Positions 36,239-46,402 are shown, numbered from the stretch's first letter. The stretch is DNA of 64,000 nt from Prorocentrum cordatum (GCA_963575745.1 CAUYUJ010022526.1:124001-188000), one strand, 5' to 3'. Program-made: numbers and translations. The notes: generated from the letters alone by a model not told the origin.

Positions 36239-36444
36239 TTTACCCACCCCAGCAATTCCGACAATACGTTTTGGCCGTGGTAGAAATGCTCGTTTTGGGC
36301 CTCCCCCCCTCGCGCGGTCCATCAACAAGGAACAGTAAGCAACAAGAAGCAGAACTGTAACAGTGGACACTGGACGCTGCAACTGGCACAGGAAACTGCG
36401 AATCCTCGGCCTACAGCCTGGTGGCCCCACAAGGGGGCCGGCGG

Positions 36445-36445
<1 letters not shown>

Positions 36446-36507
<62 letters not shown>

Positions 36508-36570
36508 GCTGCTGCTGCTGTTGTTGTTGTTGTTGTTGTTGTTTGCTGCTGCTGCTGCTGCTGCTGTTGA

Positions 36571-36643
<73 letters not shown>

Positions 36644-36644
36644 G
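36446..36644. repeat. (GTT)n array with CTG interruptions
   Basis: About 200 bp of TTG with two (GCT)n runs (about 36508-36520 and 36544-36566). It directly abuts the left end of the F4 segment. Confidence 0.97.
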
Positions 36645-37500
36645 AATTCTCATTCTTGAAGAATAATTATTGTGCCCCTGTCCCCCGGGCTACAACAACA
36701 ACGGCTCCCGCTTGAGACTTCTTCGATTTTTACTCAGGACCCCCGCTCCCGCCTCAGACCTCCGCGCAATTTACTCAGGAAAGGCGCTCCCGTCTGAGAC
36801 TTCCTCGCAATGTAATCAAGACCCCCGCTCCCGCTTGAGACTTCCGTGCAATTTACGTGGGAACGGCGCTCCCGCGTGAGACTTCTTCGAATTTTACTCA
36901 GGACCCCCGCTCCTGCCTGACATTTCCGCGCAATTGACTCAGGAACGGCGCTCCCGCCTGAGACTTCCTCGCAATTTAGTGAGGACCCCCGCTCCCGCCT
37001 GAGACTTCCGTGCAATTTGCTCAGGAACGGCGCTCCCGCTTGAGACTTCCTCGCAACTTAGTCAGGGCCCCCGCTTCCGCCTGAGATTTCCTCACAATGT
37101 ACTCAGGACTGCGCTCTCGCGTGCGACGTCCTCACAAATTATTCTGGAATTGCGTTTCGGCGCTCAGGAACCACGCACGCGCCAAGGACGCCTTCACAAC
37201 GTGGTATCTTCCCTCTTCCTTCGTCCTTCCCCCTCCCCTTCCTCCCACTCTCCCTCGTTCTTCCCCTCCTCCTCTTGCAGGGCCCGCGCCAATTCCAATG
37301 GCGGGCAGAGAAGATGTACGCCCCCGAAGGATTGTCCGCCCGTTCCGGTTTGCCCGTACGTCTAAGCCCGCCGGCCCCAGCAAAGAGAAATAATCTCCCC
37401 GAAAGGGGTGTGATCGAAGACGAAGAGGGCGGGTATCGAGGGTGTAGGGTATACGTGTTGAATGACTCGCGGGCAAGTAAGAGCGTACAGCCTTAAAATG
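36645..37500. repeat. (GTT)-bounded segment F4, copy 1 (856 bp)
   Basis: Nearly identical to 38621-39575. Inside are about ten tandem 43-bp units (36690-37115) with GACTTCCTCGCAATTTACTC and AGGACCCCCGCTCCCGCCTG. A CT tract ends in CCTCTTGCAG|GGCCC at 37278, an acceptor-like site. Both sides are flanked by (GTT)n: 36446-36644 and 37501-37517. It lacks the roughly 100 bp seen after ATTATTGT in copy 2. No protein family recognised. Confidence 0.85.
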
Positions 37501-37517
37501 GTTGTTGTTGTTGTTGT

Positions 37518-37944
37518 GTCCGAATCCTAAAAAAAAAACCACTGGTTTTCCAACATTTATGTTACATGAGCTCGCGCGAGCTACTTTCGCACGCTCTTGC
37601 AACGGGGTTCGCGCGCCTGCCAGGGGCCACAATCCCTTGCGGGCGATGTATCCGTGAGGAGGCGTATCGGCACCATGTTTGGACACTTGGCCCCTGATGT
37701 ATTTCTGCCAGGAACCCAGCTCGCAGCATTGCGCCCCATCCGTGCCATCAGGGACGGGCGTATGCCAGAAAATGACGAGCACACGAACTCGTCTCTTTAG
37801 AGCCGCGGCGGGGAAAAGACGGTGGGTGGGCGTGCAAGCGCCGTTCCCGCCCCTCCTTCCGTTCTCTCTTCTCTCCTTTCCTCCTTGTCCTGCTCCTCCT
37901 CCTCCTCCTCCTCCGGCGGGGGGCGTGAGGATCCGGCATCGCTC
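37518..37944. other. Unassigned region
   Basis: No gene recognised; a short CTC run lies at 37890-37915. Confidence 0.4.
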
Positions 37945-38156
37945 ACAACCATCGGGACAACCATCGGGACAACCATCGGAACAACCATCGGGACAACCAT
38001 CGGGACAATCATCGGGACAGTCATCGGGACAACGATCGGGACAAGCACAACCATCAGGACAACCATCGGGACAATCATCGGGACAACGATCGGGACAACC
38101 ACAACCATCAGGACAACCATCGGGACAACCATCGAGACAACCATCGGGACAACCAT
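37945..38156. repeat. 12-bp tandem repeat (ACAACCATCGGG)n
   Basis: About 18 units with a higher-order pattern (CACAACCATCAGGACAACC recurs at about 38046 and 38099). The frames read Thr-Ile-Gly-Thr or Gln-Pro-Ser-Gly repeats and stay open only because of the period. Confidence 0.95.
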
Positions 38157-38589
38157 ATCCTCTCTCTCTTGTGTATTCCCACATCCCTCAGGAATTTGCC
38201 CTAAAGATGTGATCAACTATCTTGTGAGTACGTATCATGTGTATCATGTGTATCATGTACCATATGCATCATATGCAACAGATGTTCTGTGGAAGGCTTA
38301 ACAACTTCTGTGGGTTAACAAGGCTTAACAACTTCTGTGGGTGTACGAACGTAGGCTTAACAACTTCTGTGGGTGTGTACTCCACGCCAGTGTAGTAGCC
38401 ACGGTCGTCCGCAGGCCACGAAGTGAAGTGTCCGAACGTCATAGGGCGGGAAGCTGGGTGTGGGTGGTGGCGAAGAGTCGTGTGGATATTTGGTAGAGCT
38501 TGCACTGCCCCCCCACAAAGTGGGGGTATTGGCTGGCGTCGCATGAAAACCCTGGCACTGGTGAGAACACTGAGCGTTCGGGTAAAGTG
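38157..38589. other. Unassigned region with short repeats
   Basis: TATCATGTG repeats at about 38235-38275 and three GGCTTAACAACTTCTGTGGG units at about 38297, 38323 and 38353. No gene recognised. Confidence 0.6.
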
Positions 38590-38620
<31 letters not shown>

Positions 38621-39575
38621 AGCTCTCATTCTTGAAGAATAATTATTGTTGATCCCCCCCACCGGTGCACATTGTTTTTTTTCGATTGAAGTGCCACCCC
38701 CGGGGCTCGCGCCTTGTTTTTTCTTAAGGAAAGTCTTCCTGCTCAAACTGTGCCCCTGCCCCCCGGGCTACAACAACAACGGCTCCCGCTGAGACTTCCT
38801 CGATTTTTACTCAGGACCCCCGCTCCCGCCTCAGACTTCCGCGCAATTTACTCAGGAAAGGCGCTCCCGCTGAGACTTCCTCGCAATGTAATCAAGACCC
38901 CCGCTCCCGCCTGAGACTTCCGTGCAATTTACGTGGGAACGGCGCTCCCGCGTGAGACTTCTTCGAATTTTACTCAGGACCCCCGCTCCTGCCTGACATT
39001 TCCGCGCAATTGACTCAGGAACGGCGCTCCCGCCTGAGACTTCCTCGCAATTTAGTGAGGACCCCCGCTCCCGCCTGAGACTTCCGTGCAATTTGCTCAG
39101 GAACGGCGCTCCCGCTTGAGACTTCCTCGCAACTTAGTCAGGGCCCCCGCTTCCGCCTGAGATTTCCTCACAATGTACTCAGGACTGCGCTCTCGCGTGC
39201 GACGTCCTCACAAATTATTCTGGAATTGCGTTTCGGCGCTCAGGAACCACGCGCGCGCCAAGGACGCCTTCACAACGTGGTATCTTCCCTCTTCCTTCGT
39301 CCTTCCCCCTCCCCTTCCTCCCACTCTCCCTCGTTCTTCCCCTCCTCCTCTTGCAGGGCCCGCGCCAATTCCAATGGCGGGCAGAGAGATGTACGCCCCC
39401 GAAGGATTGTCCGCCCGTTCCGGTTTGCCCGTACGTCTAAGCCCGCCGGCCCCAGCAAAGAGAAATAATCCCCCCGAAAGGGGTGTGATCGAAGACGAAG
39501 AGGGCGGGTATCGAGGGTGTATGGTATACGTGTTGAATGACCCGCGGGCAAGTAAGAGCGCACAGCCTTAAAATG
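38621..39575. repeat. (GTT)-bounded segment F4, copy 2 (955 bp)
   Basis: Same segment as 36645-37500, preceded by (GTT)n 38591-38620 and followed by (GTT)n then (CGT)n to 39668. Extra sequence of about 102 bp (about 38650-38748) sits between ATTATTGT and TGTGCCCCTG, where copy 1 joins these directly. There is one single-base difference in GGGCAGAGAGATG against GGGCAGAGAAGATG. Confidence 0.85.
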
Positions 39576-39617
39576 GTTGTTGTTGTTGTTGTTGTTGTTG
39601 TGGTTGTTGTGGTTGTT

Positions 39618-39667
<50 letters not shown>

Positions 39668-39668
39668 G

Positions 39669-39987
39669 TTGTCGTTTTCTACCGCCATGCTCGCCATCGT
39701 CTTCTGCCAGCAGCGCGTACGGGGGGGGTGTCCCAAACCCTCCCCCCATGGAAGGGGGGAAGGGGTGGGTTCGACCACCCCCCGCCCCCTTGCTCCAGGA
39801 GGGAAGGGTTCGTCTCTCTGTTGTATTCCCTGGGGGGAGGGGGGGTTGGGTCAGGATGGGTTTGGGGGGGGGCGGTCTCGGGGCGGCCCCAGGTGTTTTT
39901 TTTGTTGTTGGGGGGGGGGGGGCCTGATTTCTGGGACCCTCCCAAGCTATATGTTTCAGGCTGGTGGCCGTGGAAGCTGCTCTCTCT
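39669..39987. other. G-run-rich spacer
   Basis: Several runs of 6-12 G (39720, 39838, 39866, 39909) with CCACCCCCC blocks, then a short (CT)n at 39980-39999. No gene recognised. Confidence 0.6.
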
Positions 39988-40250
39988 CTCTCTCTCTCCC
40001 TGGTTTCGGCAGCGCGAGTTCGTTTTAATGCGCCAGAGATTAAGTCTTCGGGGGCGCGCGCTCGATGTAATTTGCATGAGGGTTGTGGCCTCGGGAGCGC
40101 GATAGCTTCATACTTTGAAGGGGATTGTGTCTTCGGGGGTGCGAATTCGAAATTCGTTGTAACTGTGTGAAGGTGTTTGCCTTTGGGGGCGCGATTGCTC
40201 AGTAATGAGCAGTGGTGATTAAAGCCTTGAGAGCGCGAGTCTGCTGTTCT
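39988..40250. repeat. Minisatellite family F3, copy 2
   Basis: Units such as GGTTGTGGCCTCGGGAGCGC and GTGTCTTCGGGGGTGCGAAT with ATGTAATTTG-like spacers, about six of them, related to 19003-19510. Confidence 0.8.
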
Positions 40251-40451
40251 TGACGTGCCCCAGGCCCCCCCCCGAAATTCTGAATGCCTCCTGGAGTCCT
40301 CGCGCGGACTTAATCCATCACAACATTGGAGTTGCGTGTGAAAACGTGCGTAACTAGAACATCGGGAACGCGAACTGTTGCAGGGAACAGGGGAAGCTCC
40401 GTCTCGCAGCCTACTGGTTCCCCGAGGGGAGCCAGCATATGATATATCGTT

Positions 40452-40725
40452 TTAAGGTTTAAGACGATTGTTCGCGGCGCTGAGGCGAGAGTCTCAGTTG
40501 GAAAGGGAGCCACCCTCCATCCCTGTAGCTGTTGCCAGCTTTTACCACGAATGCGCGCGGCGCTGAGGGCGGGAACCCAATTTTGAGACGATCCCCCTCC
40601 TCGTGCAACTGTCGTACATTTGAAGCTTCAGGGTCATAAATTGTCGGGAGGAAGTCCGAGGCGAGGCGAAACGCGCGGCCCGCCCTACCGACAAGTTCTG
40701 GGTGTGCGACGGGGAGGAGCTTACC
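40452..40725. repeat. Dispersed repeat family F6, copy 1
   Basis: Shares with 58935-59240: ACGAATGYGCGCGGCGCT, GGCGRGARCC, TTTTGA-ACGA, TTCAGGGTCATAAATTGTC (TTCAATGTCGTAAATGGTG in the other copy), GGAAGTC, GCGAAACGC and GGTGTGCGACGGGGAGGAG. Non-coding as far as can be seen. Confidence 0.7.
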
Positions 40726-41227
40726 CATGGAGGAAAGGATAAGGGGGTGGGTCGGGAGGAAAATGGGTGAGTGTGGGCATGGAGGAGGAGAGGGGGAAGG
40801 GGGAGGATGAGGAGGGAGGGAGGGGGTCCGGGAGGAGGAAGGGGAGAGTAGGAACAGGAACAGGGAAAGGAGGTGGAGGAGAGTAGGACGAGGAGAGTAG
40901 GAAGAGGAACAAGGAAAGGAGGAGGGGCAGCAGAGGAGGTGTAGCGGCAGGAAAGAGGAGAAACCGAAGCTCGGTCCCTCCCTCCCTCCCTCCTCCCTCC
41001 TCCCTTCCTCCCTTTCTCGGGGTGGGTCTCGACCTTTTCTGAACCAAGGGGGCTAGGTCGAGTGGTGGCGTGCGTGGCGGGTCCTCGTGAGGTCTATGCG
41101 CCACCCACTCGCGTAGCTGCACTGCAGGAGCGCGGCCGTCGCCCCAGCCCCGCGTCGCACGCACGCACACATACGCACACACCCCTTCCTCCCCCTTCCC
41201 TCCCCCAGTCCCCGCGGGGAGAGGTGC
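40726..41227. other. Purine-rich tract and spacer
   Basis: GGAGGA-rich sequence at 40740-40960, then a CT tract at 40975-41015. No gene recognised. Confidence 0.6.
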
Positions 41228-41365
41228 CGCTCTCTGTTCCACAGCTTCCTCGTGCTCGAGGCTCAGGCACGTGCGCGAGCGCTCCAGCGGGTCCGAGCGG
41301 GGTCTCGTCGCCGAGCGAGGCCAGCGGAAGAGCGCCTCTCCTGCCCCGCGCTGTCGCAGTGACTT
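41228..41365. repeat. Dispersed repeat family F5, copy 2
   Basis: Counterpart of 13628-13760: CTCTCTGTTCCACAGC, GTGCTCGAGGCTCAGGCACG, GCGAGCGCTCCAGC and CGAGCGAGGCCAGCGG. Confidence 0.55.
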
Positions 41366-41912
41366 CTCCCCCCTTTCTTGCCCCCCCCCCCCCCCGGCTG
41401 GAGAGGTACCTGCAGAACCGCTCCCGCATCCAGGTCTGGCTGCACGAGCAGGCCGGCGCTGGCGCGCGGCCTCTCCCCCGCCCTTCCCGCCGCCGCTCGC
41501 GCTTCCCCGGCCGCCAGCTGCCCCCTCCCCCCCACCCACCCCCCTTCCCCTCCTTGTGCGAGCCCCCCAGAGCAGCGGGGAGAGGAGTACTCACGGCTGA
41601 CCAGGGGGATCAGATCGAGGATGGTTCGGGGAGGGTGCCCTGATATTCTTCGTGCTCGTTGCATGTTCTTGTGCCGGCTGGTGAATTACTCCTTCGGAGG
41701 TTCTTCAGTTTGGCCAGCGGAGGGTCTCGTGTTCTTGAAGGATGTGTTTCTGCTTTAGGTCCGACCGTAAGACGTATGGTCCAAAGTCCTCAGCAGAGCT
41801 GAGCAAGTCCAGAGGAACAATCATCACCCTTTCGGTGCTGGCGGACCTTTCGTATCGCTGCGCGATCATGCAGAGACTCCAGAGAGGGAGAGACCCCTCA
41901 ATTCCCCTTACC
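41366..41912. other. Unassigned region
   Basis: GC-rich with a C-run at 41381-41396. No gene recognised. Confidence 0.4.
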
Positions 41913-42033
41913 CCCTCTTCCCTCTCCCTCGTCCCCTCACTGCTCCTCCTCGTCCTCCCCCGCCGACCTCCCTCCTCTTTCAGATTAGGACACCTCCCCC
42001 GCTTTCGCGTCCAGTCACAACCAAGTCATATCG
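41913..42033. repeat. Dispersed block F7 (also at 53290 and 56700)
   Basis: Near-identical to blocks downstream of LINE-A in both duplication units (53290-53412 and 56697-56820): a CT tract ending CTTTCAG, then AGGACACCTCCCCCGCTTTC and GCGTCCAGTCACAACCAAG. The CT tract plus CAG resembles a 3' splice site. It ends 51 bp before the Copia 5' LTR. Confidence 0.8.
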
Positions 42034-42079
42034 CTCTCCTCGCACACTGACCTCATCTCCGACCCGGCGAATATCGACC

Positions 42080-42084
42080 CGACG
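42080..42084. other. Target-site duplication (left) of the Copia element
   Basis: CGACG, identical to 49315-49319. A 5-bp duplication is the norm for Copia integration. Confidence 0.9.
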
Positions 42085-42382
42085 TGCGAACGCGAACTAC
42101 CCGTGAGCGCCCTGTAGGCCCCCTGAGGTCCCTAGGAGTGCTGGTGCCTTTTTCAGCTCCCGTGCCGACCCCAAAAGGGCACCGGTGCCCTTTTCAGTTC
42201 CCGTGCCGACCCCAAAAAGGCACCGGTGGCCCCTAGCAGCGTTCCGCTCCGTAGCCACTGTTCTGGTTCGATAGGCCCACCGCGAGGGGAGCGCGGGCGC
42301 CCTCGGCCGCGCTTGCAGGAGGCAGAAAACATCCTCGATTCATCCATCGAGCTCGACTCTACTCGCGATCGTGGAGTTCGCA
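42085..42382 (+). repeat. 5' LTR of the Copia element
   Basis: 298 bp, starting TGCGAACGCGAACTACCC and ending GATCGTGGAGTTCGCA. Contains two tandem 41-bp units with CCCGTGCCGACCCCAAAA and GGCACCGGTG. It differs from the 3' LTR at eight positions. Confidence 0.93.
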
Positions 42383-42386
42383 GTGG

Positions 42387-42396
42387 CTTGAGCCAA
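42387..42396 (+). promoter_or_regulatory. Possible primer-binding site region
   Basis: CTTGAGCCAA begins four bases after the 5' LTR, where a primer-binding site is expected. It does not look like the usual Copia initiator-Met complement. It is an exact 10-base complement of the 3' end of the dinoflagellate spliced-leader exon (TTGGCTCAAG). It also lies in the short hairpin TGGCTTGAGCCA. The primer identity is unproven. Confidence 0.3.
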
Positions 42397-42443
42397 GTGC
42401 GAGTGAGGAGCTGGTGATTAGGCAGGAGCCTGTCACCCGGACG

Positions 42444-43886
42444 ATGGCGGATAACGGCGGCTTCAACACGAAGCGGTTCAGCGGCGACGGGAACGACGGC
42501 GCGGCGGCCTACAAAGTATGGAAGAGGTGGGCCAAGGCGGCGGTAGTGGTGCAGACGGCGAGGAACACGCCGGCCGAGGCGCTGGGCCCGTGGTTGTACA
42601 CGTTGCTCGACGGCCAGGCGGCGCTGGCGGTGGAGAACGTGGACCTGTCGGAGATCAACGTCGAGTCGGGTGAGGAGGTGGTGTTCGCTCGCCTCGACGA
42701 GCGGTTCCCCGACAAGGTTGCGGCGGATCGCTTGGGTGAGGCCATGGAGGACGGCTTCAGCTTGCGGATCCAGAAGCAGGAGACCACGGAGGCCTACACC
42801 TGGCGTGCGCAGCTGGTGTTCGCGCGGTTGCCCACGGAGGGCGTGGACCTCCCGTCGGTCGCGAGGGGCTACCTGATCCTGCGCGGCGCGAGGTTGGGCA
42901 ACTTCGGCCGGGCGACGGTGATGTCGGCGACCCACCTGAGCTGGAACGTGGACGAGGTGTGCACGGCGATCAGGACGGCCTTCCCGGGGATCCCCCCGGA
43001 GAGGCTCACGCAGGCGGCGTGCGCGGTGGAGGAGGAGTTCGTGGACAGCGAGGCCCCCCCGCCGCCCGAGCCCTACCAGGAGGAGGGCGCCGAGGACGAT
43101 GTCACCCAGGAGATTGACGCGATCGTCCAGGCTGCGGAGCCCATCGAGGAGTCAGATGCGGTGGAGATCCTGGCGACTTGGAAGCAGACACGAGTGGCCA
43201 TGAACAAGGAAAGGTTGGATCGCGGGCTGAGGCCCGGGTGGAAGGCGCGGCCCCCAGGCCCCAGCGGGCCTACGCGGCATGACCTCGACAAGCTCGGCCG
43301 GCGGGTGAAGTTCTTTCGGTGCAAGAATATCGGTCACTTCAGCCGGGACTGCAAGGAGGCTCTTCCTGCTCACGGCGCCGGCATGGTGATCGCAGAGCCG
43401 ATGGAGCCAGAAGCTGCTGGCGAAGTGCGAGTGGAGATGGTGCAGCCCTGCCTCGAGGACAACCTGGACGACGAGATCAACAGCATCCTGAAGGTCCACG
43501 AGGACAACGTGCTGGCGAAGCTCATCCAGGAGGAGCGGTGGAAGAGGCTGGAGCATGGGATGAAGGAGAAGCAGGAGGACGACGACGCGACGCCCGAGGT
43601 AAAGGCCACCGAGGAGGGTACGGTCCTAGGGGTGGCGCATTCTGACGGGTGCTCGGTCCCAGACACGGGGTGTTGCAAGACCCTGATCGGTGAGGAGACG
43701 CTGATGAAGCACGAGGCGGCAACCGGCAAGAAGGCCAAGTGGCTCAAGGACGTCAGGCCGATGCGGTTCCGAGGGCTCGACAACGGCGTGCAGGAGTCCA
43801 TAGGTGCGGTGGAGCTGGACTGGGCGATCAAGAACTACATCGTGACGTTCGCGGTGTACGTGGTGCCCGGTTCCGCGGGCTTCTGA
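42444..43886 (+). CDS. Copia gag and protease ORF
   Basis: The start ATG at 42444 (MADNGGFNTKRFSG) is preferred over the in-frame start ten codons earlier because the gag-like sequence begins there. The gag part has the W-K-x-W-x-K-A helices and ends in a zinc knuckle, FFRCKNIGHFSRDC, in which the first Cys of C-x2-C-x4-H-x4-C is Phe; the other three ligands are present (codons about 303, 308 and 313 counted from 42414). An Asp/Glu-rich linker leads to an aspartic protease with VPDTGCCKTLIG (Asp about 417). The frame ends at TGA 43884-43886 in the protease, and its continuation LLMSKPDLKALGAAIDLETD is in the -1 frame. Gag packages the RNA; the protease matures the polyprotein. The missing Cys suggests decay. 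Confidence 0.85.
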   Translation: MADNGGFNTKRFSGDGNDGAAAYKVWKRWAKAAVVVQTARNTPAEALGPWLYTLLDGQAALAVENVDLSEINVESGEEVVFARLDERFPDKVAADRLGEAMEDGFSLRIQKQETTEAYTWRAQLVFARLPTEGVDLPSVARGYLILRGARLGNFGRATVMSATHLSWNVDEVCTAIRTAFPGIPPERLTQAACAVEEEFVDSEAPPPPEPYQEEGAEDDVTQEIDAIVQAAEPIEESDAVEILATWKQTRVAMNKERLDRGLRPGWKARPPGPSGPTRHDLDKLGRRVKFFRCKNIGHFSRDCKEALPAHGAGMVIAEPMEPEAAGEVRVEMVQPCLEDNLDDEINSILKVHEDNVLAKLIQEERWKRLEHGMKEKQEDDDATPEVKATEEGTVLGVAHSDGCSVPDTGCCKTLIGEETLMKHEAATGKKAKWLKDVRPMRFRGLDNGVQESIGAVELDWAIKNYIVTFAVYVVPGSAGF

Positions 43887-44140
43887 TGAGCAAGCCAGAC
43901 CTCAAAGCCCTGGGGGCGGCCATCGACCTCGAGACGGATTCGATGTACCTGAAGTGGCTTGACATCGCGATCCCTTTGAACGAGACGGCGGCAGGTCACT
44001 GCGAGATCGACTTCCTGAATCGGGAGAAGAGGACCCGGAGGCAGATGCATGAGTCGGCGGTGCGCGTGCAGAAAGTGGCCGAGAGCGAGGGCGCTCCGAC
44101 TTTTCAGTGGGGCGGGGTCGGTGCCCACAGGCCGGGGGGA
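43882..44140 (+). pseudogene. Copia protease C-terminal part, shifted frame
   Basis: Continues the protease after a -1 shift at TTCTGATG: LMSKPDLKALGAAIDLETDS, MYLKWLDIAIPLNETAAGHC, EIDFLNREKRTRRQMHESAV. The junction has no classic slippery heptamer, so a one-base deletion is the simplest reading. It ends just before the methyltransferase-like module. Confidence 0.75.
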
Positions 44141-44700
44141 TGGTGACCGAGCTGTTCTCCCCGCCGCGGATCGCGCCGGTAGCGGCGAGGTCGGGGTTCC
44201 TGGGGTCAGAGCCTCGACAAGGCGCGCGGCTGGGACGTGGACAAGGACAGCGACTACGAGGCCATGTGGCGGCGCATCATCGAGGACGAGCCGCACTTCG
44301 TGCACGTGCGCCCTCCGTGCCAGAAACTGACGATCACGCAGCAGTGTGCGCTTTTGGAGCGCCGGAGAAACCTGGCGCAGCACGTCGTGGAAGTGAAATG
44401 GTCGGTGAGCTTCGTGCGCGCGGTCGTGGAGGTGGCGATCCACCAGATGGAGCGGGGCAGGCATTTTGTTTATGAGACCCCCCTGAGGTGTGCTAGCCTC
44501 CAGGTGCCCGTGATGCGGCAGCTGCTGCAGACGAAGGGCGTGTGCGTGGGAATTGCGAGCGGCTGTGAGTTCGGTCTGAGATGCCCAGACGCCCTCAAGC
44601 TGATCAGTGCCCAAGAGCTGGGAGTTTGTGACGTCGGCGCCGGAGGTGGCGAGGGCAGTCCACCGGGGGTGCGAAGGGGGACACGAGCATCAGCACACTG
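44141..44700 (+). pseudogene. Methyltransferase-like module inside Copia pol
   Basis: The first segment (frame 1, 44143 on) reads VTELFSPPRIAPVAARSGFL, resembling the motif I region of C5-cytosine methyltransferases and related Rossmann enzymes. After a shift near 44225, frame 2 gives ARGWDVDKDSDYEAMWRRII, EPHFVHVRPPCQKL (a PPC motif at 44312-44320, the catalytic-Cys motif IV of cytosine methyltransferases) and RGRHFVYETPLRCASLQVPV (position of motif VI, usually E-N-V or similar), then GVCVGIASGCEFGL. The tail EFVTSAPEVARAVHRGCEGG lies in the next frame (44616 on). It sits between protease and integrase. Retrotransposon-borne cytosine methyltransferases are known from some eukaryotes, including dinoflagellates; whether this domain is one, or only a related fold, is inference. 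Confidence 0.45.
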
Positions 44701-45845
44701 AGGGCATGCTGAAGTGTGGTGTCAAGCGCACGGTGTTCAGCCAGAGGTATCCCCGGAGGCTGGTGGAGGCCATCGTGCGAGGCATGCCGCGGCAGTGCCA
44801 GGTGGTGGCGTCCGACCCAGAGGCCGGGTGCGCAGCAGTGCAGGAGGAAGGAGAGCACGAGGTGATTGAGGAGGGCGCGGACGAGACGCGGGATGTCTTG
44901 CGTCGGCCTCGCAGTTCAATCGAGAACAGCCTCCGGAAGCTGCGCGTCCAACTGGGGCACTGCAAAAACAACGTGCTGGTGCGACACCTTCGACGCGCGC
45001 ATGCCGCGGAGCAGGCGATCAAGGCGGCCCAGGAGTTTTACTGCCCGGAGTGTGAGGGTATGAAGTGCCCGAAGGTCGCTCGGCGCAGTGCGCCGGCAGA
45101 GGCCCATCTGCCCCTGAAGTACGTGAGTATGGATTGCAAGGACCTGCCGAGCTGGATCCCGGGCGAGCGGATCACGTGCCTGGGCATCATAGATGAGACA
45201 AGCTCGCTGCGCCAGGTGGAGCCGAGGATTGGCCAATCGGAGACGAGACGTCGAAGAACCTCGTGGACGCGTTCGAGCGAGCGTGTGTCCGTCCATACAT
45301 CCGCCCGAAGTGGTTGGAGGTGGACCCCCACAGGGCCCAGATCAGCGACGAGTTCACCAACTGGTGCGAGCGCCAGGAGATAGGCGGTCGACGCGGCGGG
45401 AGGTGCGAAGGAGCAGAACGGCAAGATCGAGCATCACAACCAGGTGTTCGAGATCATCCTCGAGGACGTCACCAGGGAGGCGCAGCCGCAGACAGAGACG
45501 GAGTGGCGCGAGTGTGTGACGGAGCTGGTGCTGGCTAAGAACAGTCTCTTGTCGGTGACCGGGGCGTCACCGATGCAGGTGGTCTTCGGTCGCAACCCGG
45601 AGGTGCCGGGCGATTTGCTGATGGATAGCCCCGACCTGATCACCAACAGCGCGATCGTGAATGACCCGGTCGCGGCGCAGCAGGCACGGATCAGGGCGAT
45701 CGCCCGCGTGAAGGTGCTCATGCAGCAGGACATGCTGGCGGCCCGGCGGGCGCTAGACTCTCGACCTAGAGTCGTGGCCAGGTACCGGCCTGGCGACGTG
45801 GTGGCGGCGTGGCGCATGATGAAGAACAAGGGCATTCCCAACTAG
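44607..45845 (+). pseudogene. Copia integrase, frameshifted
   Basis: The pre-integrase zinc region LGHCKNNVLVRHLRRAHAAE with FYCPECEGMK is followed by the catalytic core: YVSMDCKDLPSW (first Asp, about 45130) and CLGIIDETSSLRQVEP. A shift near 45245 leads to WLEVDPHRAQISDEFTNWCE (second Asp, about 45322), and another near 45400 to NGKIEHHNQVFEIILEDVTR (third acidic residue, Glu at about 45429). It continues to ASPMQVVFGRNPEVPG and RYRPGDVVAAWRMMKN and stops at TAG 45843-45845. All three acidic residues of the DDE core are present but in different frames. In an intact element the enzyme inserts the cDNA, leaving the 5-bp duplication. Confidence 0.8.
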
Positions 45846-46402
45846 CGAGCTCACCGCAGGTGGCGGCCAGGAATCTGCATGGGCGAGGTGCGCGGCAACT
45901 ACTGGGTGGCGCTACCAGGCGCGGTGGTGAAGGCAGCACCGGAGCAAATGAGACCTGCGGTGCGCGAAGAGCGACGCGCGCGGCGCATGGTGGAAGCAGA
46001 GCTGAGGACCAAGATGGTGGACCTGGAGCAGTACAGCGGCCAGAGGTTCGAGGACATCGCGGGTGGCGAGCGGCCCCCGGAGGAGGTTGGTGAAGAGGCA
46101 CCTCCGCGTCCAGAAGATCAGGCGCCACCAGGGGGGGCGCCGGACGTGGGGGACCAGGCAGCTGATGATCAAGCTGCTGATGCTGAAGATGATCAGGCGG
46201 AGCATCCCACTGGGCGGAGGCGGCGAGCAGACGGTGGACAAGCGGACCATGGGCGAGGCGCACCAGCCAGCTGAGGGCCAGATGGAGGGGGGTCTCGAGG
46301 AGCCAGACGAGGCCAAGCGCCCGAGGTTGGAGGGGCAGGCGACTGCCGGGGCGTCAGCCGGCGGCTCGAGCTCGGCCAGCGGTCAGCAGCAGTTCGGAGG
46401 AG
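45846..46402 (+). pseudogene. Copia integrase C-terminal domain and linker
   Basis: In the same frame after the stop at 45843-45845 come CMGEVRGNYWVALPGAVVKA and EQMRPAVREERRARRMVEAE, the usual SH3-like end of a Copia integrase followed by a charged linker. The frame runs as an Asp/Glu/Pro/Gln-rich linker to a stop at 46274; the RT frame opens next. The linker shows no domain. Confidence 0.65.
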
